Source: JALHSV01 sp964553535 (GTDB lineage: Bacteria > Nitrospirota > Thermodesulfovibrionia > Thermodesulfovibrionales > SM23-35). From it: a DNA stretch of 11,744 bases. The position numbers were made by a program, and so were the translations under genes. This document shows, in pieces, positions 1 to 6,022 of the stretch (the first letter of the stretch is position 1; each line of letters begins with the position of its first letter). The notes beneath the pieces were generated by a model, which made no database searches, was not told where the DNA came from, and worked only from the letters and a program-made list of their open reading frames with translations. Location of the stretch: contig CAZKLK010000052.1 of the NCBI GenBank assembly GCA_964553535.1, positions 1 through 11,744 on the forward strand. The letters run 5' to 3'.

Positions 1-19
1 GTCCACACTAATCCCAGAA
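1..19. repeat. left copy of 19-bp terminal inverted repeat
   Basis: The first 19 bases, GTCCACACTAATCCCAGAA, are the exact reverse complement of 11694-11712. The match stops at base 20. Both copies read GTCCAC inward, which is the arrangement of transposon terminal inverted repeats. No transposase is recognisable inside, and the genes between are housekeeping genes. Two separate insertions of one repeat family, or contig ends that broke at repeats, explain it equally well. The repeat ends five bases from the stop codon of the small cysteine-rich gene. Confidence 0.6.
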
Positions 20-24
20 AAACC

Positions 25-231
25 CTATTTTTTGAAATTCTTGGCAATAAATATACGGAGTGAGCAGGTGCAGAAATAGACGCTATCAAACAGAAGCGAA
101 AACTTACAACCCATCGGATCTTTCATCATGCATGCGACATATGATTGCAAGCCGACATCGCGAGCTTTGCAAAGAGTCTTAAAACCGGAAGTGTAACAAA
201 TAAAATTTTTCGGGCAACTAAACCCGCGCAT
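25..231 (-). CDS. small cysteine-rich conserved hypothetical protein
   Basis: Minus-strand reading frame ending at TAG 25-27. From the ATG at 229-231 it encodes 68 residues. The core has CPKNFICY near the N-terminus, then LCKARDVGLQSY, and ends with FCTCSLRIFIAKNFKK. There are seven cysteines, two of them in a CxC pair, so a metal site or redox role is possible but unproven. From memory, the CPK-x-FxCYxSGF...LCKA-D-GLES...CPLR-YIAK pattern resembles short uncharacterised proteins of sulfate reducers and Nitrospirota; I cannot check this. The frame stays open to a GTG at 322-324 (99 residues), with other ATGs at 241-243 and 274-276. I prefer the short form because the recognisable pattern begins just after it and the upstream part is AT-rich and low in complexity. 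No candidate start has a convincing ribosome binding site. There is no signal peptide or membrane segment. It lies about 180 bp downstream of the sulfite reductase on the same strand. Confidence 0.5.
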   Translation of the reverse strand: MRGFSCPKNFICYTSGFKTLCKARDVGLQSYVACMMKDPMGCKFSLLFDSVYFCTCSLRIFIAKNFKK

Positions 232-414
232 TATTTCATGCATAAAGAAATCGGCTTTATTTTCGAGTGCTCTCATAAATATATTTAACCAATGTTTTAA
301 AGTATACTTAAAAAAAGTGACCACCTTAAAAAATTCAACTGCTATCGATCCTACATTAAAGCTTTGCTTTATTTAATATATGCTACGTTGCTGATTATAT
401 TAGATAATAACTAT
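232..414. other. AT-rich intergenic region
   Basis: About 180 bases between the small cysteine-rich gene and the end of the sulfite reductase. The region is AT-rich and includes the optional N-terminal extension of the cysteine-rich frame. A weak AAAGC/GCTTT hairpin at 358-370 is not followed by a clear U-tract in either direction, so it is not called a terminator. Nothing else could be recognised. Confidence 0.5.
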
Positions 415-1074
415 TTATAACACCTCTTTTTTAAATCTCTCTACCCCTACCCGTTCTATGAACCTCGGCATCCTTTCTTTATTTTTTGCATGCTTACCAT
501 AATAGTCAAGGCATTTTTGCAGCAATGAAAAGGCGCCATCTTCCGTAAGATCTTCTGCAATAACGTCGCCTATACGCGGCCGGCCGCCGGAGTTGCCTCC
601 TGCAACTACCGTCCATCCTTTCGGCTTAGCAAAGGCGCCAAAATCCCTCAGATAGCTTTCCGCACAGTTCAGCATGCACCCCGATATTCCGAACTTTGTC
701 TTCGCGGTAACCATATGCTCCATGCCGACGAACATTTGCTCGATTTTTGAGGCGAGTCCGAGAGAATCGCCCTGACCGAATTTGCAGGTTTCTGTGCCCG
801 GACACGCCTGCACATAATGAACGCATAATCCCTCGGCGAAACCAACTTCAATATCAAGCTCCCGCCAGACTTCTTCAATTTCCTCTGCCTTGAAACCTAT
901 CAGCGCAATGCGCTGACCGGAGGTTATCTTTATAATCCTGACGCGGTATTTGCGTGCAACCCCTGCTATCTTCTCAAGGATATCGGGCGTAAGGACACCC
1001 AATGGAATTCTTGGCACAATCGCATAGGTCTCTTTATCACGCTGTAGAATTGCTCCCCTTGGAATATTGTTCAT
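415..1074 (-). CDS. small siroheme [4Fe-4S] sulfite/nitrite reductase (assimilatory-type, low molecular weight)
   Basis: Encodes 219 residues, close to the roughly 218 residues of the low-spin assimilatory-type sulfite reductase of Desulfovibrio vulgaris. The N-terminal half (about 1-75) is the ferredoxin-like half-domain of nitrite/sulfite reductases, with the basic stretch around RVRIIKITSGQRIALIG. The cluster and siroheme motif is complete: C91-x5-C97 (CPGTETC) and C133-x3-C137 (CMLNC). This is the C-x5-C...C-x3-C signature in which the last cysteine bridges the iron-sulfur cube and siroheme. C84 is extra. There is no appended ferredoxin or flavin domain, so electrons must come from a separate donor not encoded here. 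The expected reaction is six-electron reduction of sulfite to sulfide, or of nitrite to ammonia, in the cytoplasm. The start is supported by a GGAGGAA ribosome site six to seven bases before the ATG. Its upstream flank carries a MITE (1116-1254). It is downstream of ilvC-psd but 198 bp away, so co-transcription is uncertain. Confidence 0.88.
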   Translation of the reverse strand: MNNIPRGAILQRDKETYAIVPRIPLGVLTPDILEKIAGVARKYRVRIIKITSGQRIALIGFKAEEIEEVWRELDIEVGFAEGLCVHYVQACPGTETCKFGQGDSLGLASKIEQMFVGMEHMVTAKTKFGISGCMLNCAESYLRDFGAFAKPKGWTVVAGGNSGGRPRIGDVIAEDLTEDGAFSLLQKCLDYYGKHAKNKERMPRFIERVGVERFKKEVL

Positions 1075-1110
1075 GCCATTCCTCCAAATCCGTATTTCTA
1101 AGCAGTCATT

Positions 1111-1259
1111 TTATACCCAAATCCAGCGATAACCATCTCGAACGATTGATAAACGCGTCATTGCGAGCACCTGCAAGGTGCGTGGCAATCTCCTTTCATA
1201 CGACGAGATTGCTTCGCTGCACTCGCAATTACAATTCTTATCGCTGGATTTAGGTTATA
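1111..1259. mobile_element. complete MITE with 17-bp TIRs and TTATA target duplication
   Basis: The left terminal repeat 1116-1132 (CCCAAATCCAGCGATAA) and the right repeat 1238-1254, reverse-complemented (CCTAAATCCAGCGATAA), match at 16 of 17 positions. The element of 139 bp is flanked by direct TTATA repeats at 1111-1115 and 1255-1259, a 5-bp target duplication. Inside is a nested palindrome: ATTGCGAG (1160-1167) pairs with CTCGCAAT (1222-1229), and GCAATCTC (1185-1192) pairs with GAGATTGC (1205-1212). The CGTCATTGCGAG...GAGATTGC inner part resembles a dispersed non-coding repeat seen in many environmental genomes. There is no coding capacity, so it would need a transposase supplied elsewhere. 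It sits between the psd stop and the sulfite reductase start. Its RNA could fold into a long hairpin that ends ilvC-psd transcripts or separates the two genes. Confidence 0.82.
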
Positions 1260-1272
1260 GCGATCTAAATTT

Positions 1273-1989
1273 TTAAAGTTGACTATCACTAAGGCTTCCC
1301 TGCGCTATTTCAGATAGAACCGGCCCTACCGCTATTATGGTTTCACCGGCTTTCGTCCTGTCGCCCACTTTGACCTTGATTTCTGAAGTTTTCGGCACAC
1401 ATACATCAAGACGTGAACTGAATTTAATTATGCCGAACCGTTCGCCCATTTTCAGGAAATCTCCCTCTTTGGCACGGCACACTGCCCTACGGGCAACAAA
1501 ACCCGCGACCTGCCTGACAAGCACCCTTCCCTTCTCGTTTTCAAGAACCATGACGATGTTTTCATTGCTGATAGATGCATCGTCCTTATATGCCGCCAAA
1601 AATTTCCCGGGGGAGCGGAGTACGGTGACCACTCTTCCATCGCAGGGCGCACGATTCACATGAACGTCGAGCGGCGACATAAAAATGCTAATTTCTTTAA
1701 CTTCAGTGTCGATATATTGCCTGTAGGAAACATCCCTGATCGATATCACCTTGCCATCCGCCGGAGCGATAAAAAGATTTTCACCCTGCGGCACCGCCCT
1801 CTCGGGATCCCTGAAAAAAAAAGCCATAAAAAAAGGAACGCAAACGCATAATGCCAGAAGCAGAATAGCAAGTGAACCGATCAGTGAATTCTGTATATTT
1901 CTGATTATCCACAGAAGTATGAAAGCCGCAATTCCCGCAAAAGCAATAGAGCCGAAGATAAAAGGATACCCCTCGGGCGCAAACTTCAT
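1273..1989 (-). CDS. psd: phosphatidylserine decarboxylase proenzyme (short PSD-A type)
   Basis: Pyruvoyl-dependent membrane enzyme that decarboxylates phosphatidylserine to phosphatidylethanolamine. The 238 residues begin with two hydrophobic segments (about 10-30 and 36-59). The beta-rich catalytic domain follows, with APADGKVI (D78), SPLDVHVNR (H110), a YKDDASISNEN stretch near 134-144, and the processing region IIKFSSRLDV (187-196). In the usual short family the processing site is Gly-Ser, cut so that Ser becomes the pyruvoyl group. Here it is Ser191-Ser192 (AGT TCA), so the Gly is missing. Spacing, catalytic Asp and His are otherwise normal, and there is no frameshift. The start overlaps the ilvC stop as ATGA, so the two are translationally coupled. 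In related genomes pssA often follows psd. Here the gene is followed by a MITE and an unrelated reductase, and pssA is absent from the window. Confidence 0.93.
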   Translation of the reverse strand: MKFAPEGYPFIFGSIAFAGIAAFILLWIIRNIQNSLIGSLAILLLALCVCVPFFMAFFFRDPERAVPQGENLFIAPADGKVISIRDVSYRQYIDTEVKEISIFMSPLDVHVNRAPCDGRVVTVLRSPGKFLAAYKDDASISNENIVMVLENEKGRVLVRQVAGFVARRAVCRAKEGDFLKMGERFGIIKFSSRLDVCVPKTSEIKVKVGDRTKAGETIIAVGPVLSEIAQGSLSDSQL

Positions 1990-3002
1990 GCTTTTGTCTT
2001 GTCCACAAGTTTCTCTTTCTTAAGCCATGGCATCATCGCCCTTAGCCTTTCCCCGATTGATTCTATCGGATGATTTTCTCCCTTTCGCGTGAGAGCGTTG
2101 AATACCGGCTTATTCGCCCTGCATTCAAGTATCCATTCTTTAGCAAATACACCTGACTGGATTTCCTCCAATATCTTTTTCATCTCTCTTTTTGTCTCAC
2201 CATTAATGATTCTCGGCCCCCGCGTCAGGTCCCCGTATTGGGCGGTATTGCTGATTGAATACCTCATATTGGATATCCCTCCTTCATAAATAAGGTCCAC
2301 GATAAGTTTAACCTCATGAAGGCATTCATAATATGCCATTTCAGGTGAATAACCGGCCTCAATAAGAGTCTCATAGCCGGCGAGTATTAGTGATGTCAGA
2401 CCACCGCAGAGGACAACCTGCTCACCAAATAAGTCCGTCTCCGTCTCTTCTCTGAAGCTTGTTTCAATAACACCTGCCCTCCCCCCGCCAATTGAAGACG
2501 CATAGGCGAGGGCAACCTTTTTTGTATCGTTGGAAGGATCCTGGTGTACTGCAATCAGACAGGGCACACCGCTTCCCTTTACGTATTCAGCCCTGACAAG
2601 ATGCCCGGGTCCTTTCGGTGCGACCATAAAGACATTTACCTCCGCTGGAGGAACTATCTGCCCGAAGTGAATATTGAATCCATGTGCAAAACCCAGATAA
2701 GCTCCCTTCTTAATGTTGGGCGCTATATCTGTTCTATAAATGTCCGCCATATACTCATCGGGAACAAGCATCATGACAATATCCGCCGTCCTGGCGGCCT
2801 CTGAAGCCTCCACCACAGTGAAATTCGCCTTCACTGCCTTTTCCCGGTTTGGACCTTGAATTTCACCCACAATCACATCTACACCGCTGTCCCTCAGGTT
2901 ATTGGTATGAGCATGCCCCTGGCTTCCATAGCCTATTATCGCTACTCTTTTCTTCTTAAGAACCTTTGTATCAGCATCTTTATCGTAATAAATCTTGACC
3001 AT
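1986..3002 (-). CDS. ilvC: ketol-acid reductoisomerase, class I
   Basis: Second common step of valine, leucine and isoleucine synthesis: Mg-dependent alkyl migration of acetolactate or acetohydroxybutyrate, followed by NAD(P)H reduction. The 338 residues match the short class I form. The Rossmann N-domain has GYGSQGH at 24-30, and the catalytic His region AHGFNIHFG contains H107. The C-terminal knotted domain has the metal ligands D190 and E194 (ETDLFGEQ), E226 and E230 (YECLHE), and the SISNTAQYGD substrate loop (S251). The cofactor-specificity loop after the second strand reads VGEIQGPNREKA. It looks one residue shorter than the common seven-residue loop and has Glu47 where the usual NADPH type has Leu or Arg. 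The start is fixed by AGGAGG five bases before ATG. The stop overlaps the psd start. ilvB and ilvN are not upstream; a glycogen phosphorylase is. Confidence 0.97.
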   Translation of the reverse strand: MVKIYYDKDADTKVLKKKRVAIIGYGSQGHAHTNNLRDSGVDVIVGEIQGPNREKAVKANFTVVEASEAARTADIVMMLVPDEYMADIYRTDIAPNIKKGAYLGFAHGFNIHFGQIVPPAEVNVFMVAPKGPGHLVRAEYVKGSGVPCLIAVHQDPSNDTKKVALAYASSIGGGRAGVIETSFREETETDLFGEQVVLCGGLTSLILAGYETLIEAGYSPEMAYYECLHEVKLIVDLIYEGGISNMRYSISNTAQYGDLTRGPRIINGETKREMKKILEEIQSGVFAKEWILECRANKPVFNALTRKGENHPIESIGERLRAMMPWLKKEKLVDKTKA

Positions 3003-3027
3003 AACATCCTCCTTCTTTTTTTAATAT

Positions 3028-3056
3028 AATCTACACGGCATGGATCATTATTACAA
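3028..3056 (-). promoter_or_regulatory. possible weak sigma-70-like promoter for ilvC-psd
   Basis: On the minus strand, TTGTAA (3051-3056) lies 17 bases before TAGATT (3028-3033), giving a partial -35/-10 pair about 26 bases upstream of the ilvC ATG. Each box has two mismatches to consensus, so this is only a candidate. ilvC-psd could instead be read from glgP transcripts through the 198-bp gap. Confidence 0.25.
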
Positions 3057-3095
3057 TATTGACAATTTCATTTTCTTGTAACTTGCCACGGTCAT
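3051..3095 (-). CDS. possible 14-residue leader peptide or tail of a degraded frame upstream of ilvC
   Basis: ATG at 3093-3095 is preceded by GGGAGGTGAT (3102-3111), an almost perfect Shine-Dalgarno sequence. The frame MTVASYKKMKLSIL ends at TAA TAA. Only four of its fourteen residues are Val, Leu or Ile, and no terminator/antiterminator pair was found, so ribosome-mediated attenuation is poorly supported. The same frame is open for 49 codons back to the glgP stop, and those codons look coding-like (IVAVGIVSEGGDK). This may therefore be the C-terminal scrap of a lost gene. The ribosome site is the strongest feature. Confidence 0.25.
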   Translation of the reverse strand: MTVASYKKMKLSIL

Positions 3096-3200
3096 TGATT
3101 TATCACCTCCCTCGCTGACAATGCCAACGGCGACAATCCCTGTTGCACCTTCAAGGCCGCCCGCCGTGTGAACCAGTGATAATACGCGCGAAATCCTTTG

Positions 3201-5324
3201 CTACGCAGATTTCATAGCATTCCGGTAACATGATAATGCATATTCCTTCACCATGCGTCGTGCACTGAATCTTGCTCCGCTGCGCTTCATTGCATTTTTC
3301 ATAATTCTCACCCAGTTGGTCGGGACACCCGACTCGTCGAGTTTGTAAAACAGGGGAACAATCTCGGTTTCGAGCAGATGATAAATAGAATCCGCATCCC
3401 GCTCGTCGCTATTGCCTGGAAACGCCCATCCATTGTCACCGCTGAAGCCTTCTATCCACCATCCATCAAGGATGCTGAGATGGGGCACGCCGTTCAATGC
3501 CGCTTTCATCCCGCTCGTTCCGCATGCTTCCATAGGGGGTAGAGGATTATTCAGCCACAGGTCTACTCCATGAACCATATACTGCGCAAGCTGTTCATCG
3601 TAGTTTTCAACAAAAGCAATTCTGCCCCCCGTTTCAGAATCATGCGCGAGAGTGAATATTCTTTGCAGGATCCGCTTGCCTTCATCGTCGGCGGGATGGG
3701 ATTTTCCGGCGAAAATGATCTGTACGGGCCGCCAGCGGTCGTTAAGAATCTTCTTCAGCCGGTCGGGATTACGAAAAATAAGAGCGGGTCTCTTGTAGGC
3801 GGTGAAGCGCCTCGCAAAGCCGATTGTCAGCGTGGTTGGATCAAGCAACACCCCGTTGGAAATGACGTTTGCCGGATTTACCATGTTATCGATCCAACGC
3901 TTGCGCGCCTGTTCACGGATAAAGTTTAGCAGCTTTATCTTCAGCCACTGATGAACTTTCCACAGTTCATGATCGGAGATTGTATCGACTAAATCCCAAA
4001 TATCCGCATTATCGTGATCTTCGAGCCATTTCGAGCCAAGATACTTGTTATACAGAAGCTCGATTTTGGGTTCCACCCATGTCGGCACATGGATACCATT
4101 GGTAATGGAGATAATCGGCACATCGTCTTCCTTCCTGTCGGACCACAGATGGCGCCACATGCCGCGGGTTACCTCAGCATGTTTCTTGCTGACGCCGTTG
4201 GCGAAGGAGGATAACTTCAAAGACAGTGCAGTCATATTAAACCCTTCCCCCCTTCCCTCCCCGCTCGTCCCCAACTCCAGAAACTTCTCCCTCGTCAACC
4301 CAAGAATGGAATACCAATGGCGGAAGTACTTGTCAATAAGATCAAACGGGAAAATATCGTGACCGGCAGGCACAGGCGTGTGAGACGTGAACACAGTCGT
4401 TGCCCGCACCCTGTCAACTGCCTCTTCAAATGCAATGCCTGTTTCTGCCTTATCCCTGATCCTCTCTAACATTGCAAAGGCGGAATGCCCGTCATTTAGA
4501 TGTATGACGGAATGCTTTATCCCCAGGGTCTTCAGCATCGCAATGCCTCCTATACCGAGCACTATTTCCTGTCTGAGCCGCTGTTCAATATCTCCAAGAT
4601 AGAGCCTTGCGCTGATTCCCCGGTTCCACGGCTCGTTCTGATCTATATTCGTGTCCATAAGGTACAAAGGGATTTTCCCGACAGCGACCTTCCAGACCGC
4701 AATATAAACCGGCGGATCCATAAATGGAACTTTTACGACAACCTGTTTCCCTTTTTCGTCTGCCACTCTTTGAATTGGAGCCGCATCGCTTTCAAGGTCT
4801 TCATGGACGTCGTCCTGCCATCCGTCCAATCTGATCTTCTGGCGCAGATATCCTCCCGGATAGGCAAATCCAACCGCGACCATCGGGACGCCAAGGTCGC
4901 TGCATTCCTTAATGTAATCTCCTGCAAGAAATCCAAGGCCTCCCGCATAGAACGGCAGGGAATGATGGAGTCCGTACTCGGCGGAAAAATAAGCAACAGG
5001 CTGGCAGGCGGCTTCCGTAACATTGGCGGCAAACCAGCAAATCCTGGTTTCTATATCCTCCCTGTATTTTGACATGACAGCTTCATAATGATTCAAATAA
5101 TCCGGGTTGTGCGAAGCCGAAAGCAAAATTTCGGCGGGAAGGTCTTTAAGCATGAGAACAGGATTATGCCTGCTTTCCTTCCATGCAATCCTGTCAAGAA
5201 GCTTGAAAAGCATTCTTGCCGCCGGGTGCCAGCTCCACCAGAGATTATATGCTATTTCAGCGAGCCCGGAAATTCGTTCGGGCAAATGCGGGAATTTTTC
5301 TCTCATATTTTTCCGCCATGACAA
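3201..5324 (-). CDS. glgP: alpha-glucan (glycogen) phosphorylase, GT35 TIGR02094-type
   Basis: PLP-dependent phosphorolysis of alpha-1,4-glucans to glucose-1-phosphate, cytoplasmic. The 707 residues fall in the shorter bacterial branch, distinct from the roughly 800-residue muscle/MalP type. An N-terminal cap begins LAEIAYNLWWSWHP. The first glycosyltransferase half contains EYGLHHSLPFYAGGLGFLAGDY, HLNDGHSAF (H280) and TSHTPVPAGHD. The second half has GFARRFTAYKRP and the PLP-lysine motif EACGTSGMKAALNG with K607, followed by SILDGWW. The region near GTSGEGRGEGFNMT is glycine-rich and encoded by a G-run tract. The longest frame starts at TTG (5322-5324), but ATG at 5304-5306 (residue 7) is equally good for the protein and is the end point of an overlapping stop/start chain from queE. 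It lies 12 bp after queE, so the two form an operon. The 198-bp gap after its stop precedes ilvC. Confidence 0.94.
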   Translation of the reverse strand: MSWRKNMREKFPHLPERISGLAEIAYNLWWSWHPAARMLFKLLDRIAWKESRHNPVLMLKDLPAEILLSASHNPDYLNHYEAVMSKYREDIETRICWFAANVTEAACQPVAYFSAEYGLHHSLPFYAGGLGFLAGDYIKECSDLGVPMVAVGFAYPGGYLRQKIRLDGWQDDVHEDLESDAAPIQRVADEKGKQVVVKVPFMDPPVYIAVWKVAVGKIPLYLMDTNIDQNEPWNRGISARLYLGDIEQRLRQEIVLGIGGIAMLKTLGIKHSVIHLNDGHSAFAMLERIRDKAETGIAFEEAVDRVRATTVFTSHTPVPAGHDIFPFDLIDKYFRHWYSILGLTREKFLELGTSGEGRGEGFNMTALSLKLSSFANGVSKKHAEVTRGMWRHLWSDRKEDDVPIISITNGIHVPTWVEPKIELLYNKYLGSKWLEDHDNADIWDLVDTISDHELWKVHQWLKIKLLNFIREQARKRWIDNMVNPANVISNGVLLDPTTLTIGFARRFTAYKRPALIFRNPDRLKKILNDRWRPVQIIFAGKSHPADDEGKRILQRIFTLAHDSETGGRIAFVENYDEQLAQYMVHGVDLWLNNPLPPMEACGTSGMKAALNGVPHLSILDGWWIEGFSGDNGWAFPGNSDERDADSIYHLLETEIVPLFYKLDESGVPTNWVRIMKNAMKRSGARFSARRMVKEYALSCYRNAMKSA
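4242..4272 (-). other. G-quadruplex-forming tract in the glgP coding strand
   Basis: Read on the minus strand (the mRNA sense), five runs of G with lengths 4, 4, 3, 6 and 3 are separated by loops of 6, 1, 2 and 2 bases. This meets the standard four-run rule for a quadruplex. It encodes the glycine-rich stretch ending in GEGRGEGF just before the conserved NMT, where relatives vary in length. Whether it folds or affects translation is unknown. Confidence 0.5.
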
Positions 5325-5339
5325 ATCATGCTACCATTA
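5304..5339 (-). promoter_or_regulatory. chain of overlapping stop/start codons coupling queE to glgP
   Basis: The queE stop TAA (5337-5339) shares its last base with an ATG (5335-5337) that has AGAGGAG just upstream. That ATG opens a three-residue frame (MVA) whose TGA overlaps the next ATG as ATGA. The second frame (MICHGGKI) ends in TGA overlapping a third ATG (5304-5306), which is in frame with glgP. The ribosome-binding site sits at the first ATG, not before the glgP TTG or ATG. The layout suggests termination-reinitiation coupling. The alternative is a TTG start at 5324 with a distant ribosome site. Confidence 0.45.
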
Positions 5340-5972
5340 TACTCCTCTTTTCCCCGGTCCAAAAATATATTTGTGAAGCTGCAAGTTCAGACGTGCAGGG
5401 AGTCTATCGCCTATCATCCATTGTGCGAGGTCTTCCGGATTAACTAATCCGAACGCAGGCGAGATCAGGATGCCGCATCTATCCGCCAGATTAAATGAAT
5501 ATACGATATCCTTTGTCCATTCATAATCATTTCTTCCGGTAATAACAAATTTAACCTCGTCATGAGCGCGAATATCGTCGAAGTTTGAAAAATCCATGCT
5601 GCCGCTCATTCCGCTGCCCGGCGTCTTGATATCGAGTACGATAACCGCGCGCCGGTCGACATCTCTGATGCTTTGCGAGCCGTTCGTCTCGATCATCACT
5701 GTCCGTCCCCCGTCAAGAAGCAATCGGATAAGATTATGCACTTCCCGCTGGAGCAGCGGTTCCCCGCCGGTAATTTCGACAAGATATATCCCCATAATCC
5801 TGATCTTTTCAATAATTTCGTCCGCTGCAAGCTCATACCCGCCTTCATATGCATACGTCGTATCGCAGTAGGAACACCTGAGATTGCAGCCGGCGAGGCG
5901 GATAAAAGAGCACGGAAGGCCGGCATAACTGGACTCCCCCTGGATGCTGGCGAATATTTCAGATATTTTCAT
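5337..5972 (-). CDS. queE: 7-carboxy-7-deazaguanine synthase, radical SAM
   Basis: Converts 6-carboxytetrahydropterin to 7-carboxy-7-deazaguanine in the queuosine/7-deazapurine pathway, using S-adenosylmethionine and a [4Fe-4S] cluster. The 211 residues contain the N-terminal SIQGES motif, the cluster motif C29-x3-C33-x2-C36 (CNLRCSYC), the SAM-binding GGEP at 69-72 (EITGGEPLLQ), an ETNGS strand, LDIKTPGSG, and the C-terminal LQLHKYIFG typical of the family. Length is normal for the smaller bacterial form. queC, queD and queF are not in the window, so this gene is separated from the rest of its pathway. It is the first gene of a queE-glgP unit and is transcribed away from the dikinase-like gene across 50 bp. 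Its ribosome site is weak (AAAGAGA about 11 bases before ATG). Confidence 0.96.
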   Translation of the reverse strand: MKISEIFASIQGESSYAGLPCSFIRLAGCNLRCSYCDTTYAYEGGYELAADEIIEKIRIMGIYLVEITGGEPLLQREVHNLIRLLLDGGRTVMIETNGSQSIRDVDRRAVIVLDIKTPGSGMSGSMDFSNFDDIRAHDEVKFVITGRNDYEWTKDIVYSFNLADRCGILISPAFGLVNPEDLAQWMIGDRLPARLNLQLHKYIFGPGKRGV

Positions 5973-6022
5973 GCGCTAAATGTCTCTTTGTCGTATTATA
6001 TAATGATTAAGGATATCTCAGG
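5973..6022. promoter_or_regulatory. short divergent promoter region with palindromic -10 box
   Basis: This 50-bp space separates queE (minus) from the dikinase-like gene (plus). It contains ATTATATAAT (5995-6004), a perfect palindrome that gives a TATAAT on both strands (5999-6004 plus, 5995-6000 minus). No good -35 hexamer was found 16-18 bases away on either strand, so activator help or another sigma factor is possible. AAGGA at 6009-6013 serves as ribosome site for the plus-strand ATG at 6023. The two promoters would overlap and compete for polymerase. Confidence 0.5.

Noticed and set aside
1116..1254. CRISPR-like repeat pair
   Set aside because: The repeats are inverted, not direct, occur once, and are bounded by a target duplication, so this is a MITE.
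1273..1989. psd as a pseudogene because of the changed Gly at the processing site
   Set aside because: The frame is intact, other catalytic residues are present, and Ser-Ser self-cleavage is known in other pyruvoyl enzymes.
3003..3200. T-box, riboswitch or classic attenuator upstream of ilvC
   Set aside because: I found no terminator/antiterminator pair and no known riboswitch core. The candidate leader peptide is poor in branched-chain codons.
3051..3203. Stop-codon readthrough extending glycogen phosphorylase by 49 residues
   Set aside because: The protein already ends at the normal C-terminal region for its family (RRMVKEYALSCYRNAM), and no readthrough signal is visible.
4500..5072. 190-residue plus-strand open frame inside glgP
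   Set aside because: It lies entirely antisense to a well-supported phosphorylase with conserved motifs, and its translation shows no recognisable family.
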